Shown in pieces: positions 46,141-55,403 of a stretch of DNA of 64,000 bases; position 1 is the stretch's first letter, and each line of letters begins with the position of its first letter. Source of the stretch: Brachyspira pilosicoli P43/6/78. GTDB lineage: Bacteria; Spirochaetota; Brachyspiria; Brachyspirales; Brachyspiraceae. The DNA is taken from NCBI RefSeq assembly GCF_000325665.1, contig NC_019908.1:1488001-1552000 (forward strand), read 5' to 3'. The notes beneath the pieces are model-generated. The model was not told the DNA's origin. It searched no databases and saw only the letters and a list, made by a program, of their open reading frames with translations. Both the position numbers and the translations under genes were made by a program.

Positions 46141-46550
46141 AATATTTTCTATCAACTTTTTCTTGTTCTTTTTCCCGTAGCAAAAAGAACCAAAAAGTGC
46201 AAGTGTTTTAACTTTGTATGTTAGTAAATACATAAATAAATGTAAAATATTTAATATATGGATATAAAAAGCTATACTTTATTAAATGCAGTTCTTTTGG
46301 TTCTTTTATACCAATAAAAGAACTGGGGGCGTGTACCCTAAGGGCACGCTTCGCAGGGGGCAAAGCCACCACAAACAAAAAACTTAATAAATATTTTTTG
46401 GTAAACTCAAATCAATATATTCTAAAATAACTATATTTTGTTATATGATTATTTTATTCAACTTTTCCCGCCTTCGCTCTGCGGATTTCATCAAAGTTTT
46501 CGCCCTTCGGGCACTCTTCGCGAAAGTACAAGTGTTATAGCAAAATTCCT
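46141..46550. repeat. Composite intergenic repeat, copy 5 (inverted, compound)
   Basis: The 479-bp spacer 46138-46616 holds no gene. It has GTTCTTTTT-CCCGTAGC-AAAAAGAAC (46165-46190), then an AT-rich stretch, then GTTCTTTTAT-ACCA-ATAAAAGAAC (46300-46323), CACGCTTCGCAGGGGGCAAAG, a second AT-rich stretch, and AACTTTTCCCGCC with TCATCAAAGTTTT (46460-46500). It reads as two copies in tandem in the opposite direction to copy 4. Confidence 0.75.
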
Positions 46551-46616
46551 TAATTCTGGTAAAGCCAATAATATAAAATAAAAATATAGTTATTTATTAC
46601 TTATATACTGAAACAA

Positions 46617-47021
46617 TCATTCCTCTTCTTGATAGCTTATTCGCATCTTACTTAGCTCTTCATCTGAAACTGTTCTAATCTGCGTAAAGAAATAAACATA
46701 TTTTGAAATAAATAATATCACCAAAACTATACGAGCATATATATTATCTACTAAAATGAATGTTATTATAAGCATGCAGCTTACAGGTATAAGTATTGTT
46801 AATTTTCCTTTTAGAGTCATAGCCCTTGATTTTACAAAGCTCTCTAAATATTTTTTGTATAATTTTGTAGATAAAAACCAATCATGAAATCTTTTAGAGC
46901 CTTTAGCAAAGAAAAATGAAGCCAAGAGTAAAAAAGGTGTTGTAGGTAAAATAGGCACAACTATACCAATAGCCCCTACTCCAAGAAATATAAATCCTAA
47001 AACTATAAATAATATTCTCAT
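46617..47021 (-). CDS. YbaN-family (DUF454) inner-membrane protein
   Basis: 134 residues from the ATG at 47021, preceded by AGAGGA. The frame is open upstream to 47054, but that start lacks a ribosome-binding site. LGFIFLGVGAIGIVVPILPTTPFLLLASFFFAKGSKRFHDWF is the DUF454 hallmark, followed by two more membrane segments. Its function is unknown; in enterobacteria the family has been linked to priming and envelope genes. Single gene. Confidence 0.85.
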   Translation of the reverse strand: MRILFIVLGFIFLGVGAIGIVVPILPTTPFLLLASFFFAKGSKRFHDWFLSTKLYKKYLESFVKSRAMTLKGKLTILIPVSCMLIITFILVDNIYARIVLVILFISKYVYFFTQIRTVSDEELSKMRISYQEEE

Positions 47022-47063
47022 AAAATAATTATCCTCTTGGTTTAAATATAACAAATAAACAAA

Positions 47064-47096
47064 AATATCCCACTCTTAAAATAAGAATAGGATATT
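47064..47096 (-). terminator. Terminator of the rplU-prp-rpmA operon
   Basis: Arms AATATCC...TCTTA and TAAGA...GGATATT sit just downstream of rpmA and are followed on the minus strand by a T-rich tract. Confidence 0.8.
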
Positions 47097-47127
47097 AATA
47101 AAAATAATATATTTTAAGTGTATAATA

Positions 47128-47382
47128 TTATTCAGCTATTACACTTATAGTTTTTTTACCAAACTTATTAGTGTGGAATTTAACAACACCATTAGCAGTT
47201 GCAAAAATAGTATGGTCTCTGCCTATATCAACATTTTTACCAACATGGAATTGTGTACCTCTTTGTCTAACTATAATGTTACCAGATACAACCTTTTCTC
47301 CACCATAAACTTTCACACCTAAACGTTTAGATTGACTATCACGTCCATTTTTTGAACTTCCGCCACCTTTCTTATGTGCCAT
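47128..47382 (-). CDS. rpmA: 50S ribosomal protein L27
   Basis: 84 residues beginning [20 protein letters not shown] and ending with a typical L27 barrel. The N-terminus reaches the peptidyl-transferase centre. There is no LQFFA-type N-terminal extension: the codon two upstream of the ATG is a stop. The gene overlaps prp by 11 bp, with GAGGAG inside prp. Confidence 0.98.
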   Translation of the reverse strand: MAHKKGGGSSKNGRDSQSKRLGVKVYGGEKVVSGNIIVRQRGTQFHVGKNVDIGRDHTIFATANGVVKFHTNKFGKKTISVIAE

Positions 47383-47728
47383 TTTTTAACTCCTCTTTAT
47401 ATTTTACATAGTCGGGATACTCTTTAATAAGAGATTTTATACCTAGTAAATACCCTCTACTAACTGTAATATACTCATAAGCTTTTTCTTTGTTAAGTTT
47501 ATCAAACCCAATCAATTCAAAGCTTAAATATCCATCATTAATTTTATGTTTAATACTCTTACTGCCAACTATTTCAGTGAGAGCATTAAGCATAGCCTGA
47601 GATAAAGCACTCAAAGCTATACATACCTCATAACCTTCACCAGACTTTTTTATTCCAGCATGCCCTTCTATAGTAACTTTTATTATAACACCATCACTAT
47701 TATAAACAACACTGAATAAAGAAGACAT
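47372..47728 (-). CDS. prp: Ribosomal-processing cysteine protease Prp
   Basis: 118 residues. [32 protein letters not shown] carries the catalytic His and Cys of the Prp (YsxB, DUF464) family. In Firmicutes it cuts an N-terminal extension from L27. It lies between rplU and rpmA, the conserved order. The L27 in this operon has no such extension. Confidence 0.93.
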   Translation of the reverse strand: MSSLFSVVYNSDGVIIKVTIEGHAGIKKSGEGYEVCIALSALSQAMLNALTEIVGSKSIKHKINDGYLSFELIGFDKLNKEKAYEYITVSRGYLLGIKSLIKEYPDYVKYKEELKNGT

Positions 47729-47734
47729 TATATA

Positions 47735-48050
47735 TTAAGCTAATGTAATATCTTCTATAGTGATTTTATGATATTTATGTCTATGACCTGTTTTTCTTTT
47801 ATAATCTTTTCTTCTTTTGTGTTTACCTATTACTACTTTATCACCTTTTAAGCTTTCAACTATTTTAGAACTTATTTTTACTCCATTTACATAAGGTGTA
47901 CCAACAACTACACTTTCATCATCTTTTTTTAGAAAGGAGCGTTTTTATTTCTGGTGATTCTTTAGCATCATCGCCCAAATATTCTATTAAGATATCTTGT
48001 CCTTTTTCTATTTTGTATTGTTTTCCCTTTACTTCTACTATTGCATACAT
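47735..48050 (-). pseudogene. rplU: 50S ribosomal protein L21, frameshifted in this sequence
   Basis: The ATG at 48050, with GGAG 8 bp upstream, opens MYAIVEVKGKQYKIEKGQDI and continues to about residue 40. The C-terminal half (DDESVVVGTPYVNGVKISSK through HKRRKDYKRKTGHRHKYHK) is in another frame and ends at 47735. The shift falls at the T7/A7 run at 47924-47930; one base fewer gives a 104-residue L21, the expected size. L21 is a near-essential core protein, so a sequencing error or slippage is more likely than true loss. Confidence 0.9.
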
Positions 48051-48106
48051 GATGGTTTTTCTCCATTTATATTAATTTTAAAATTCTACTATTACATGAG
48101 TAATAT

Positions 48107-48135
48107 ATTATACTATATTTTTACAATTCTGTCAA
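48107..48135 (-). promoter_or_regulatory. Promoter of the rplU operon
   Basis: On the minus strand TTGACA (48135-48130), a 17-bp spacer and TATAAT (48112-48107) give a consensus promoter about 57 bp before the rplU start. Confidence 0.8.
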
Positions 48136-48137
48136 CA

Positions 48138-49091
48138 CTATTTATATAACTTTATAGTAACTCTTTTAGTTTCATCATCGAGCCATTTTACAAAAGAATC
48201 TCTCATACGAATCTCGCTTAGGTAGTTTTTTACTCTTGTGCGAATACTATCCATATCCTTTTGTATTTCTACTATTTTTACTATATAAAAGCCTTTACCA
48301 ACCAACTCACGAACTGAGCTCACTGTACCTACTTTATATCCTCTCTTTGCTAAAGTAAGACCAGCATTTACCTGTGCAGGCAAAGAACGTTTTCCTGCAT
48401 CATATAAAAGATTATAGCCCAAATCTCCGCCATAATTCTTTGTTTTTTCATCATCGCTATATTTTTTAGCTAACTCAGCAAAATCATTACCTCTTGCCGC
48501 CATACCTCTAACTTTATCTGCCAATTCTTGCTTTTCACCTTTTTCTGTAAAAGTGGTCGCTTTGAAAAATATCCAAGAAAGCTTTACTAAAGTATCTACC
48601 TCAAAGGCTGTTTTATCTTTACTATTATTATAATACTCATCTGCCTCAGCATCTGTGATTTCTGTATTATTTACAACAAGTCCGCTCAAATTTTCCATAG
48701 CTATTTGTTTTTTTATGGAATTACGGTATTCGTCATATGATATGCCTTCTGCTTTTAACTGTTTAGCAAATTGGTCTAATGTAAGATTATACTGATTAGC
48801 AATGTTCTCAAGACGTCTGCTTACATCATTTTCTTCTATAACATAATTATATTCTTTAAGCTTCAAATACATTATTCGCTCTTCAACTAAATCCTTGTAA
48901 ACCATATCATCATTAATTTTTTTACCAATAGACCTAGCCTGAAGAGATAAAAAAGATTTCCTACTTACAAAATCTTCATAAGTAATTGGAATAGAACCAA
49001 CAACTCCAACTATACTATTAACTACATCATTAAATAAAATATTACTGTAAAAAACGAATACAGATAAAATAAGCAAAATCTTTTTTTTCAA
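48138..49091 (-). CDS. SurA/parvulin-type peptidyl-prolyl isomerase
   Basis: 317 residues with a signal peptide (KKKILLILSVFVFYSNILF), a SurA-like helical N-domain (VGVVGSIPITYEDFVSRK...) and a parvulin domain (about 170-285; FAELAKKYSDDEKTKNYGGDLGY). It is a periplasmic chaperone for outer-membrane proteins, consistent with a spirochaete outer membrane. It sits between an outer-membrane-like gene and the rplU promoter, on the same strand. Confidence 0.88.
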   Translation of the reverse strand: MKKKILLILSVFVFYSNILFNDVVNSIVGVVGSIPITYEDFVSRKSFLSLQARSIGKKINDDMVYKDLVEERIMYLKLKEYNYVIEENDVSRRLENIANQYNLTLDQFAKQLKAEGISYDEYRNSIKKQIAMENLSGLVVNNTEITDAEADEYYNNSKDKTAFEVDTLVKLSWIFFKATTFTEKGEKQELADKVRGMAARGNDFAELAKKYSDDEKTKNYGGDLGYNLLYDAGKRSLPAQVNAGLTLAKRGYKVGTVSSVRELVGKGFYIVKIVEIQKDMDSIRTRVKNYLSEIRMRDSFVKWLDDETKRVTIKLYK

Positions 49092-49193
49092 TATTCTCTC
49101 CTTCTAATACAATTATTAACCAAATTGAAAATAAATCATAAAAAGAAATTTTTAGCTAATAGAATTATAATATATTATTTAAAAAAATAAATA

Positions 49194-49223
49194 AGAGGAC
49201 CATTAAATTTTTAATAGTCCCCT
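49194..49223 (-). terminator. Terminator of the barrel-like gene
   Basis: Arms AGAGGACCATTAAA and TTTAATAGTCCCCT just past the stop at 49249, with a T-rich tract after it on the minus strand. Confidence 0.75.
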
Positions 49224-49248
49224 AAATATATTTATTTAACAATAAAAA

Positions 49249-49899
49249 TTAATTACCGAAGTGAAGTCCTACGCTAAGACCTATACCTAAATCAAGGTAA
49301 CTAGTTACAAAATAACCCATAAACAACTGATCAACTTTATAAGTCATAGGAAGCATGTAGTCTACATATAAATTAAGTCCAACTACAAAAGCTAACTGTC
49401 TAGATATAAAGAATCTCTGTTCTACAAAAGTTTTGAAATAAATACTTATAGGAGGAGGAGTCATAGTAAGTACTATATTTGGAGCATATATTAAAGCTTT
49501 AGCAGCAACCCCAACACCCAAAACTGTATCTCTAGGAATTAAGCTATTAACATTTCCAATTACAAATTTAGTTGTAAAACCTAATCCCATACTTAGACCG
49601 CTTTCTTTATTAACTATTTTTTTATCTCCAGGATAAGTGATACCTATAGTAGTTTGCTCTATCATAACATCACCTAAAAGGCTTATACCTTTTAATCCGT
49701 TTTGCATAGGAAGCATATATCCTATTTGAACAGAAAGGTCTGGTCTTACTTCTGTTGATCCATTAATTTTTACAGTCTGAGAATCCAAAATTGGAAATCC
49801 AGTTACAGCACTAAGCTGTCCTATAACATCAACTTCAAATGCTGGAAAAACTGTACTAAAACTCACTAAAAAGATTACTAAAATTAGTTTTTTCATCAT
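49249..49899 (-). CDS. Outer-membrane beta-barrel-like protein
   Basis: 216 residues with a signal peptide (KKLILVIFLVSFSTVFPA) and then alternating hydrophobic/polar strands with many Gly, Phe and Tyr (for example LSMGLGFTTKFVIG, LAFVVGLNLYVDYMLP) ending in SVGLHFGN. This is the pattern of a small outer-membrane barrel. I do not recognise a named family. The start has GGAG before two adjacent ATG codons. It lies upstream of the SurA-like gene, from which it is separated by a terminator. Confidence 0.6.
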   Translation of the reverse strand: MMKKLILVIFLVSFSTVFPAFEVDVIGQLSAVTGFPILDSQTVKINGSTEVRPDLSVQIGYMLPMQNGLKGISLLGDVMIEQTTIGITYPGDKKIVNKESGLSMGLGFTTKFVIGNVNSLIPRDTVLGVGVAAKALIYAPNIVLTMTPPPISIYFKTFVEQRFFISRQLAFVVGLNLYVDYMLPMTYKVDQLFMGYFVTSYLDLGIGLSVGLHFGN

Positions 49900-50085
49900 T
49901 GTCTCCTAAAAATACTAATTACCTATACTTAATTAAAGTATAATAATATTTAATGCTTTAGTCAAGTATTATTTTTGTATAGGCTTTCAATATAATAATA
50001 ATACATATATTTATCGGATTTTTTTTATAAAAATAAAATTCCATATACAATAAAAGTAAAAAAAATCACTTTTTTTTCATTATGC

Positions 50086-50113
50086 TTGAAAAACTACAAC
50101 TATTTATTATAAT
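50086..50113 (+). promoter_or_regulatory. Promoter of the FAH-family gene
   Basis: TTGAAA (50086-50091), a 16-bp spacer and TATAAT (50108-50113), 26 bp before the ATG at 50140. The spacer 49900-50085 shows no other feature. Confidence 0.65.
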
Positions 50114-50139
50114 TAAATAGAGTTTTTTTGGAGAAACAT

Positions 50140-51021
50140 ATGAAATTTGTATCTTATTTAGAATGGAATAACACTGAAGCAATAGGAATTTTAACTAAAA
50201 ATGAACAAAATGTTATACCTATAGCAGATATTATACCAGAGTTTAAAAATTATAATATGATTAATTTTATAGAAAATTGTAATAAAGAAATACTAAATAA
50301 ATTAGAAAAAGAAATAGATACTTTCAAGCAAACTTATTCAATAGAAAAACTTCAATTACTTTCACCTATCACAAAGCCTATACATGATATAATATGCGTA
50401 GGAGTAAATTATCAAGACCATATTAACGAAGTAAAAAATAATATTAATGATGTACAAAACACAAAACCTGTATATTTCTCTAAAAGAGCTATTTATATAA
50501 TAGGACATAATCATAATATAAATGCAAGATTAGATTTAGATGAAGCATTAGACTATGAAGCAGAGTTAGCAATTATAATAGGTAAAAAAGCAAAAGATAT
50601 AAAAGCAGAAGAAGTAAATGAATATATATTCGGATATAGTATTTTTAATGATATATCTTCAAGAAAAATACAAAAAGAACATTCTCAATGGTATAAAGGA
50701 AAAAGTTTAGATACTTACAGTTCAATGGGGCCATGCATAGTATATAAAGATGATATAAAAGATGTAAATAACTTAAATATAAAATCAACTCTAAACGATG
50801 AAATAAGACAAAACTCAAATACAAAACATATGATACATAATATATATGAATTAGTAAGCGATATATCTAAAGGAATGACACTAGAACCAGGAGATATAAT
50901 AGCAACCGGCACACCTTCTGGAGTTGGTATGGGATTTAACCCTCCTAAATATATGAAAAATGGTGATAAAATAACTTGCTCTATAGAAAATATTGGCGAG
51001 CTGACTAATTATGTTAAATAA
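50140..51021 (+). CDS. Fumarylacetoacetate hydrolase (FAH) family protein
   Basis: 293 residues from the ATG at 50140 behind TTGGAG. CVGVNYQDHINE, DYEAELAIIIGKKAKDI and the GDIIATGTPSGVGMG segment are the family's metal-binding and substrate landmarks. Members cleave or decarboxylate beta-diketo acids such as acylpyruvates and oxaloacetate. The substrate cannot be told here. It ends one base before the convergent tdk stop. Confidence 0.93.
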   Translation: MKFVSYLEWNNTEAIGILTKNEQNVIPIADIIPEFKNYNMINFIENCNKEILNKLEKEIDTFKQTYSIEKLQLLSPITKPIHDIICVGVNYQDHINEVKNNINDVQNTKPVYFSKRAIYIIGHNHNINARLDLDEALDYEAELAIIIGKKAKDIKAEEVNEYIFGYSIFNDISSRKIQKEHSQWYKGKSLDTYSSMGPCIVYKDDIKDVNNLNIKSTLNDEIRQNSNTKHMIHNIYELVSDISKGMTLEPGDIIATGTPSGVGMGFNPPKYMKNGDKITCSIENIGELTNYVK

Positions 51022-51022
51022 A

Positions 51023-51604
51023 TTATAAGTTTAATTTAACTTCATCTTCACCCTCATAGCAGTACCTGCATACGCATTTATATATATCATCTCCTATCAC
51101 AATTCTATCAACATCTTTAACTATTCTTTTTGAATATATCCCCTTTCTTCCGCAATCACATTTTCCAAAAACCTTTATATGCACATCAATCAAATCTTCT
51201 TCAATCAAACTGCTCACACTCTCCCAATAATTCCTCTTAAAATCCATATCCAAAGAAGCTATGTAAAAATCTATATTAATATTATTTCTTGAAAAATCTT
51301 TTATTAGTTTAATAAACTCAGAAGTTTTATTTAAAAAGCAAAACTCATCAATACCTACAACATCATAATTAGATAAATAATTTTCTATATTTGTAAATTT
51401 ATCCTCTAATTCCTCTTCAGTTATAATATCTATTCTCTTGTCAAATACAACATTTTTATCCCTGCAAAAATACCCCCTATAAGAAATATTAGGATATATA
51501 AATAGTATCTTAATATCACTTTTTTCCATAAGAAGATAATCCAAAGTCTTTATTAAATATTTTGACTTCCCTGCAAACATGGGACCTGTTATTAAATAAT
51601 TCAT
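51023..51604 (-). CDS. tdk: Thymidine kinase
   Basis: 193 residues from the ATG at 51604; a much longer open frame upstream is a low-complexity AT tract with no match. The Walker A loop reads TGPMFAGKSKYL, the catalytic Glu is in VGIDEFCFL, and a zinc site is formed by CDCGRKG and CVCRYC. It salvages thymidine. It is convergent with the FAH gene and divergent from the TPR-Mrr gene. Confidence 0.93.
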   Translation of the reverse strand: MNYLITGPMFAGKSKYLIKTLDYLLMEKSDIKILFIYPNISYRGYFCRDKNVVFDKRIDIITEEELEDKFTNIENYLSNYDVVGIDEFCFLNKTSEFIKLIKDFSRNNINIDFYIASLDMDFKRNYWESVSSLIEEDLIDVHIKVFGKCDCGRKGIYSKRIVKDVDRIVIGDDIYKCVCRYCYEGEDEVKLNL

Positions 51605-51792
51605 AGAAATATAAAACCTAACTAAAATAAGTAAAAAATTAAAATAGATTTTATCAAAAAAAACACTTTTTGCAAGTAAAACTATAAAACACAAACTTCT
51701 AAAAAATATTTTATAATCTTTAACTTTATTTAAAATAAAAAATAATATAAAATATTTTTGAAAAAAATAGTGAAAGGACAAAAAGATAATTT

Positions 51793-53463
51793 ATGAATAA
51801 TATAGTTATATATTTAATAATCTTAATAGCATTAGCTTTCTTTACATTTATCTTAATAAAAAAAATAATAGCAAATAAAGATACTAAAATAGGAAAAGTA
51901 TCAGCAAAATTAAACAAAGAGAGAATATTAGAATTAAAAAAAAGAGTTGCTAAAGATGAAAATGATTATGAGGCAATATATGAACTTGCAATGTTGGAAG
52001 AAAATATAGGAGAGAATGAAGAAGCATTAAAAAAATATGAACAATTAATGGATATAGGATATTTAAGAGGAAAGGCTCAGATTGATGCTGCAAAAAAATT
52101 GGAGGAAAAATACTATTCATTAGGAAATAGAGAAAACACATTAAAATATTCTGCTATTGTATTTAAAATAGACCCTAAAAATACAATATATGCTATAAAG
52201 GCTGCAACTATATTAACATACGAAGGAAATTTTAAAATAGCTTGCGATTATTTTTCTAAAGTATTATCTTCAAAAGATGAATTTGATATTGATAATATTA
52301 AAGCAGCAGCTTTTGCTTTTTATAAAGTAAAAGATTATAAAAAAGCTCTTACATTTTTAGAAATGCTCTATAAAAAAGTAAATAAAGAAAAAACAAACAA
52401 AGAACTATCTAAACAAATAGCTAAATCTTTAATTTCACTATACTTAATATCTGAAGAAATCAATATAGCAAAATCTTTTTTAGAGATAACACTTGCAGAT
52501 AAATCTCTCGATGATAAATATATATTTGATTTGGATAAGTTATATTTATTTATATTATACAAATTAGAAGATAATAAGCAATTTAAAACATATTATGATA
52601 AATTGTATTCAATATATAAAATTCCTCAATTTGATAAAAAAATATCAACTTTAATATTTGATTACGCATTCTATTCATATTTTTTAAGAGACATAGAATT
52701 TTCAATACAATCTATCAGAGCGGTAAAATCATTCAATATAGAAGAGTTTAATATCTATGACCTTGATAAAATATTAAGCTACTTATCTGAAATATATAAA
52801 GCATCAGACCAATTAAATAAAATAAAAGATTCAGGTTCATACTATCTTCAAAAATACAAAAATGATAACTTTGAAAACTATATAGATAAAGATTTAACAG
52901 CTTTTTGGGATAAAACAATTAGTTTATGGGAAGCTTCTTTTATAGATTTTGATTATATATCCACTTTAGTAGAAACAACATCTACAATTAATACTGATTC
53001 TATATTAAATCAATTAAAAATATCTATAAATGAAAATAAATCAAACACATTTAGCACTACCAATAAAATAGATAAAATATTTAAAATGAGTATGCTTGAT
53101 TTTAAAAAGGTTTGCCAAAACATAATAAAAAATAAATTATCACATTCTATAGTTCAGGAATACACAGGCGAAAAAGGAAAAAACAGTTATGGAGATGAGG
53201 TAGATTATTTAGCATACAACATGAAAAGCAGTAAAAAAGATTTAACTTTAATATCTTTCAAGAGATGGAATAATGTTGAAATTGGCGAGCTTATGATTAG
53301 AGACTTTTTAATGCTTGTTTCTGAGGCTGGTGCTAAAAATGGAATATTAATTGTACCAGTAGACCTCACAAGCAGTGCTAAAAGCTTCGTACTTCATAAC
53401 AATAGAATAGAAGTTTATTCTAGGGCACAATTTAATAATTTTTTAAAAGATGAATCTATATAA
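51793..53463 (+). CDS. Membrane-anchored TPR protein with Mrr-like endonuclease domain
   Basis: 556 residues. There is a membrane helix at 4-24, TPR-like repeats from about 45 to 350 (for example EALKKYEQLMDIGYLRGKAQ), a linker, and a C-terminal restriction-endonuclease-like domain from about 430. The motif GDEVDYLAY (467-475) and ISFKRWNNVEIGELMIRDF (487 on) match the Mrr pattern D...Q-x-K-R, with Ser in place of Gln. Domain order and a membrane anchor are unusual for Mrr. No methylase lies near. DNA cleavage or only DNA binding are both possible. Confidence 0.7.
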   Translation: MNNIVIYLIILIALAFFTFILIKKIIANKDTKIGKVSAKLNKERILELKKRVAKDENDYEAIYELAMLEENIGENEEALKKYEQLMDIGYLRGKAQIDAAKKLEEKYYSLGNRENTLKYSAIVFKIDPKNTIYAIKAATILTYEGNFKIACDYFSKVLSSKDEFDIDNIKAAAFAFYKVKDYKKALTFLEMLYKKVNKEKTNKELSKQIAKSLISLYLISEEINIAKSFLEITLADKSLDDKYIFDLDKLYLFILYKLEDNKQFKTYYDKLYSIYKIPQFDKKISTLIFDYAFYSYFLRDIEFSIQSIRAVKSFNIEEFNIYDLDKILSYLSEIYKASDQLNKIKDSGSYYLQKYKNDNFENYIDKDLTAFWDKTISLWEASFIDFDYISTLVETTSTINTDSILNQLKISINENKSNTFSTTNKIDKIFKMSMLDFKKVCQNIIKNKLSHSIVQEYTGEKGKNSYGDEVDYLAYNMKSSKKDLTLISFKRWNNVEIGELMIRDFLMLVSEAGAKNGILIVPVDLTSSAKSFVLHNNRIEVYSRAQFNNFLKDESI

Positions 53464-53524
53464 TTTTACCATTTATGTAATTAAGATGTTATAATAGTAC
53501 ATTTTATTAAAGGATATTTACATA

Positions 53525-54202
53525 ATGAAAAACTTTTTAACTATAATTACTATTATAATGATGTTAGTTTTTACTGTTTCTTGTAATCAAAAAACAGATA
53601 CAACTCCTGCAGCACAAACTAATAATGCAGAAAATACTCATAATGCACATGCTGCTCATAATGCATCAGGCTCTAAGATAATAGATGCAATGCATGCTCC
53701 TATGATGGCTCAGGCTTTTGAGAAAACTAAAAATATAGATGTTGACTTTTTAGTTAATATGATACCTCATCACCAAGGTGCTATAGATTCTTCTAAAATA
53801 CTTCTTGAGACTACTACAAATGAAACTCTAAAAACTTTGGCTAATAATATTATACAAGCTCAAGAAAAAGAAATAAAAGAGTTTACTGCTTTAGTAGATG
53901 AATTAAAAGCAAAAAATACAGATTATAGCGATATAGATACTGTTGCTTTTGGTGATGAAGCAGAAAAAATAATGAATGATATGATGATGGAAATGTCTAT
54001 GATAGAAGTTAGTGCTGATAATGATATAGATTTCATTAAAGGAATGATACCTCATCATCAAGGTGCTGTTGATGCTTCTAAACAAATATTAGCTTATACA
54101 AAAGATGATAAAATTAAAGAGATTGCTAATAGAATAATAGCTGACCAAGAAAAAGAAATAGCTGATATGAACAATTTATTAGCTTCACTAACTTCAAAAT
54201 AA
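53525..54202 (+). CDS. Lipoprotein with two DUF305 domains
   Basis: 225 residues. The lipobox is FTVSC (Cys20), followed by a His/Ala/Asn-rich linker and two DUF305 units, each with the motif MIPHHQGA (about 79 and 177) and a following EKEI helix. The repeated His and Met residues suggest metal (copper) binding in the periplasm, as proposed for this ferritin-like family. Single gene with its own promoter (TATAAT near 53490) and terminator. Confidence 0.9.
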   Translation: MKNFLTIITIIMMLVFTVSCNQKTDTTPAAQTNNAENTHNAHAAHNASGSKIIDAMHAPMMAQAFEKTKNIDVDFLVNMIPHHQGAIDSSKILLETTTNETLKTLANNIIQAQEKEIKEFTALVDELKAKNTDYSDIDTVAFGDEAEKIMNDMMMEMSMIEVSADNDIDFIKGMIPHHQGAVDASKQILAYTKDDKIKEIANRIIADQEKEIADMNNLLASLTSK

Positions 54203-54224
54203 TAATAGTAAATAATACAATATT

Positions 54225-54260
54225 AAACGCTATGGATTTTATTATCTATAGCGTTTTTTA
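54225..54260 (+). terminator. Intrinsic terminator after the DUF305 gene
   Basis: Arms AAACGCTAT and ATAGCGTTT, extended inside by GAT/ATC, followed by TTTTTATTTTTT. Confidence 0.85.
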
Positions 54261-54361
54261 TTTTTTAAAAAATATAATAAGAAAAATATAAATTTGCAAA
54301 AAAACATATTTATTTATAAAATGAAATAACATTTTTTAATAAATTTGTAAATGGAGCTAAC

Positions 54362-55402
54362 ATGAATATTAAAGATATTTCTAAATTTTTGAATGCCATA
54401 AAAATACTAGGAGATGATAATATTAATATAACAACACTCTCTCCTATTAATGATATATCAGAAGGCTCTATAGTTTGTGTTGATAATAATAAATACATAG
54501 AAACAGCTTTAAATAGTAAGGCGAGTGCAATTATTTTAAGAGAGGATTTAGCAAACACTATAGAAGATTTTAAAAAGAAAACTGCTATTATACATGCAAA
54601 CCCTAAAGAAGCATTTATAAAACTTCTCTATATTTTATTTGAAGATAAAAAATATCCATTAGGTACAGTAGAAAGTACTGCCGTTATAAAAGATAATGCA
54701 AAAATAGATAAAGAAACCTATATAGGAGATAATGCCCATATTGGAAAGAATGTAAAAATTGCTAAAGGAAGTGTAATAGAGAGCGGAGTATTTTTGGGAG
54801 ATGATGTTGAAATAGGAGAAAACTGCATTATACATTCAAATGTTTCTATACATGACAGATGCATAATCAAAAACAATGTTATAATAGGTTCATCTACTGT
54901 TATTGGCAATGATGGTTTTGGATTTTTTGAAGTTAATGGAAAGCAGATGAAAATTCCTCAAAGGGGAAATGTTGTAATAGAAAATGATGTTGAAATAGGT
55001 GCTAATGTTTGTATAGATAGGGCTACTTTAGGCTCTACAATTATTAGAGAGGGCGTAAAAATAGACAACTTAGTGCAAATTGCTCATAACTGCGACATAG
55101 GAGAGCATTCTATCATTGTATCACAAGTTGGAATTGCAGGAAGCAGTAAATTAGGTCATCATTGTGTGCTTGCAGGACAGGTTGGTTTGGCTGACCATGT
55201 TACTTTGGGAGATAGAGTAATATTAGGCGGACAAAGCGGTGTTATGTCTAATGTAAAAATAGAATCAAACTCTATTATGCTTGGCTCCCCTGCTCAAAAT
55301 ATCAACAGAGAAAAATTAAAAATGATAGCAGAGCAAAAACTTCCTGAATTAATTAGTTTGGTAGAAGAGCGTTTTGATGTTAAGATAAGAAGAGCTAAAT
55401 AA
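54362..55402 (+). CDS. lpxD: UDP-3-O-acylglucosamine N-acyltransferase
   Basis: 346 residues: an N-terminal uridine-binding domain and a left-handed beta-helix of hexapeptide repeats ([17 protein letters not shown]...) with the catalytic His in [11 protein letters not shown]. It adds the second acyl chain in lipid A synthesis. This supports a diderm envelope with lipo-oligosaccharide. A GGAG precedes the ATG. The EamA gene begins one base after its stop. Confidence 0.96.
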   Translation: MNIKDISKFLNAIKILGDDNINITTLSPINDISEGSIVCVDNNKYIETALNSKASAIILREDLANTIEDFKKKTAIIHANPKEAFIKLLYILFEDKKYPLGTVESTAVIKDNAKIDKETYIGDNAHIGKNVKIAKGSVIESGVFLGDDVEIGENCIIHSNVSIHDRCIIKNNVIIGSSTVIGNDGFGFFEVNGKQMKIPQRGNVVIENDVEIGANVCIDRATLGSTIIREGVKIDNLVQIAHNCDIGEHSIIVSQVGIAGSSKLGHHCVLAGQVGLADHVTLGDRVILGGQSGVMSNVKIESNSIMLGSPAQNINREKLKMIAEQKLPELISLVEERFDVKIRRAK

Positions 55403-55403
55403 A

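Noticed and set aside
51605-51781. N-terminal extension of thymidine kinase
   Set aside because: The extra 59 codons are low-complexity AT-rich sequence with no family match; the Walker A motif begins right after the internal ATG at 51604.
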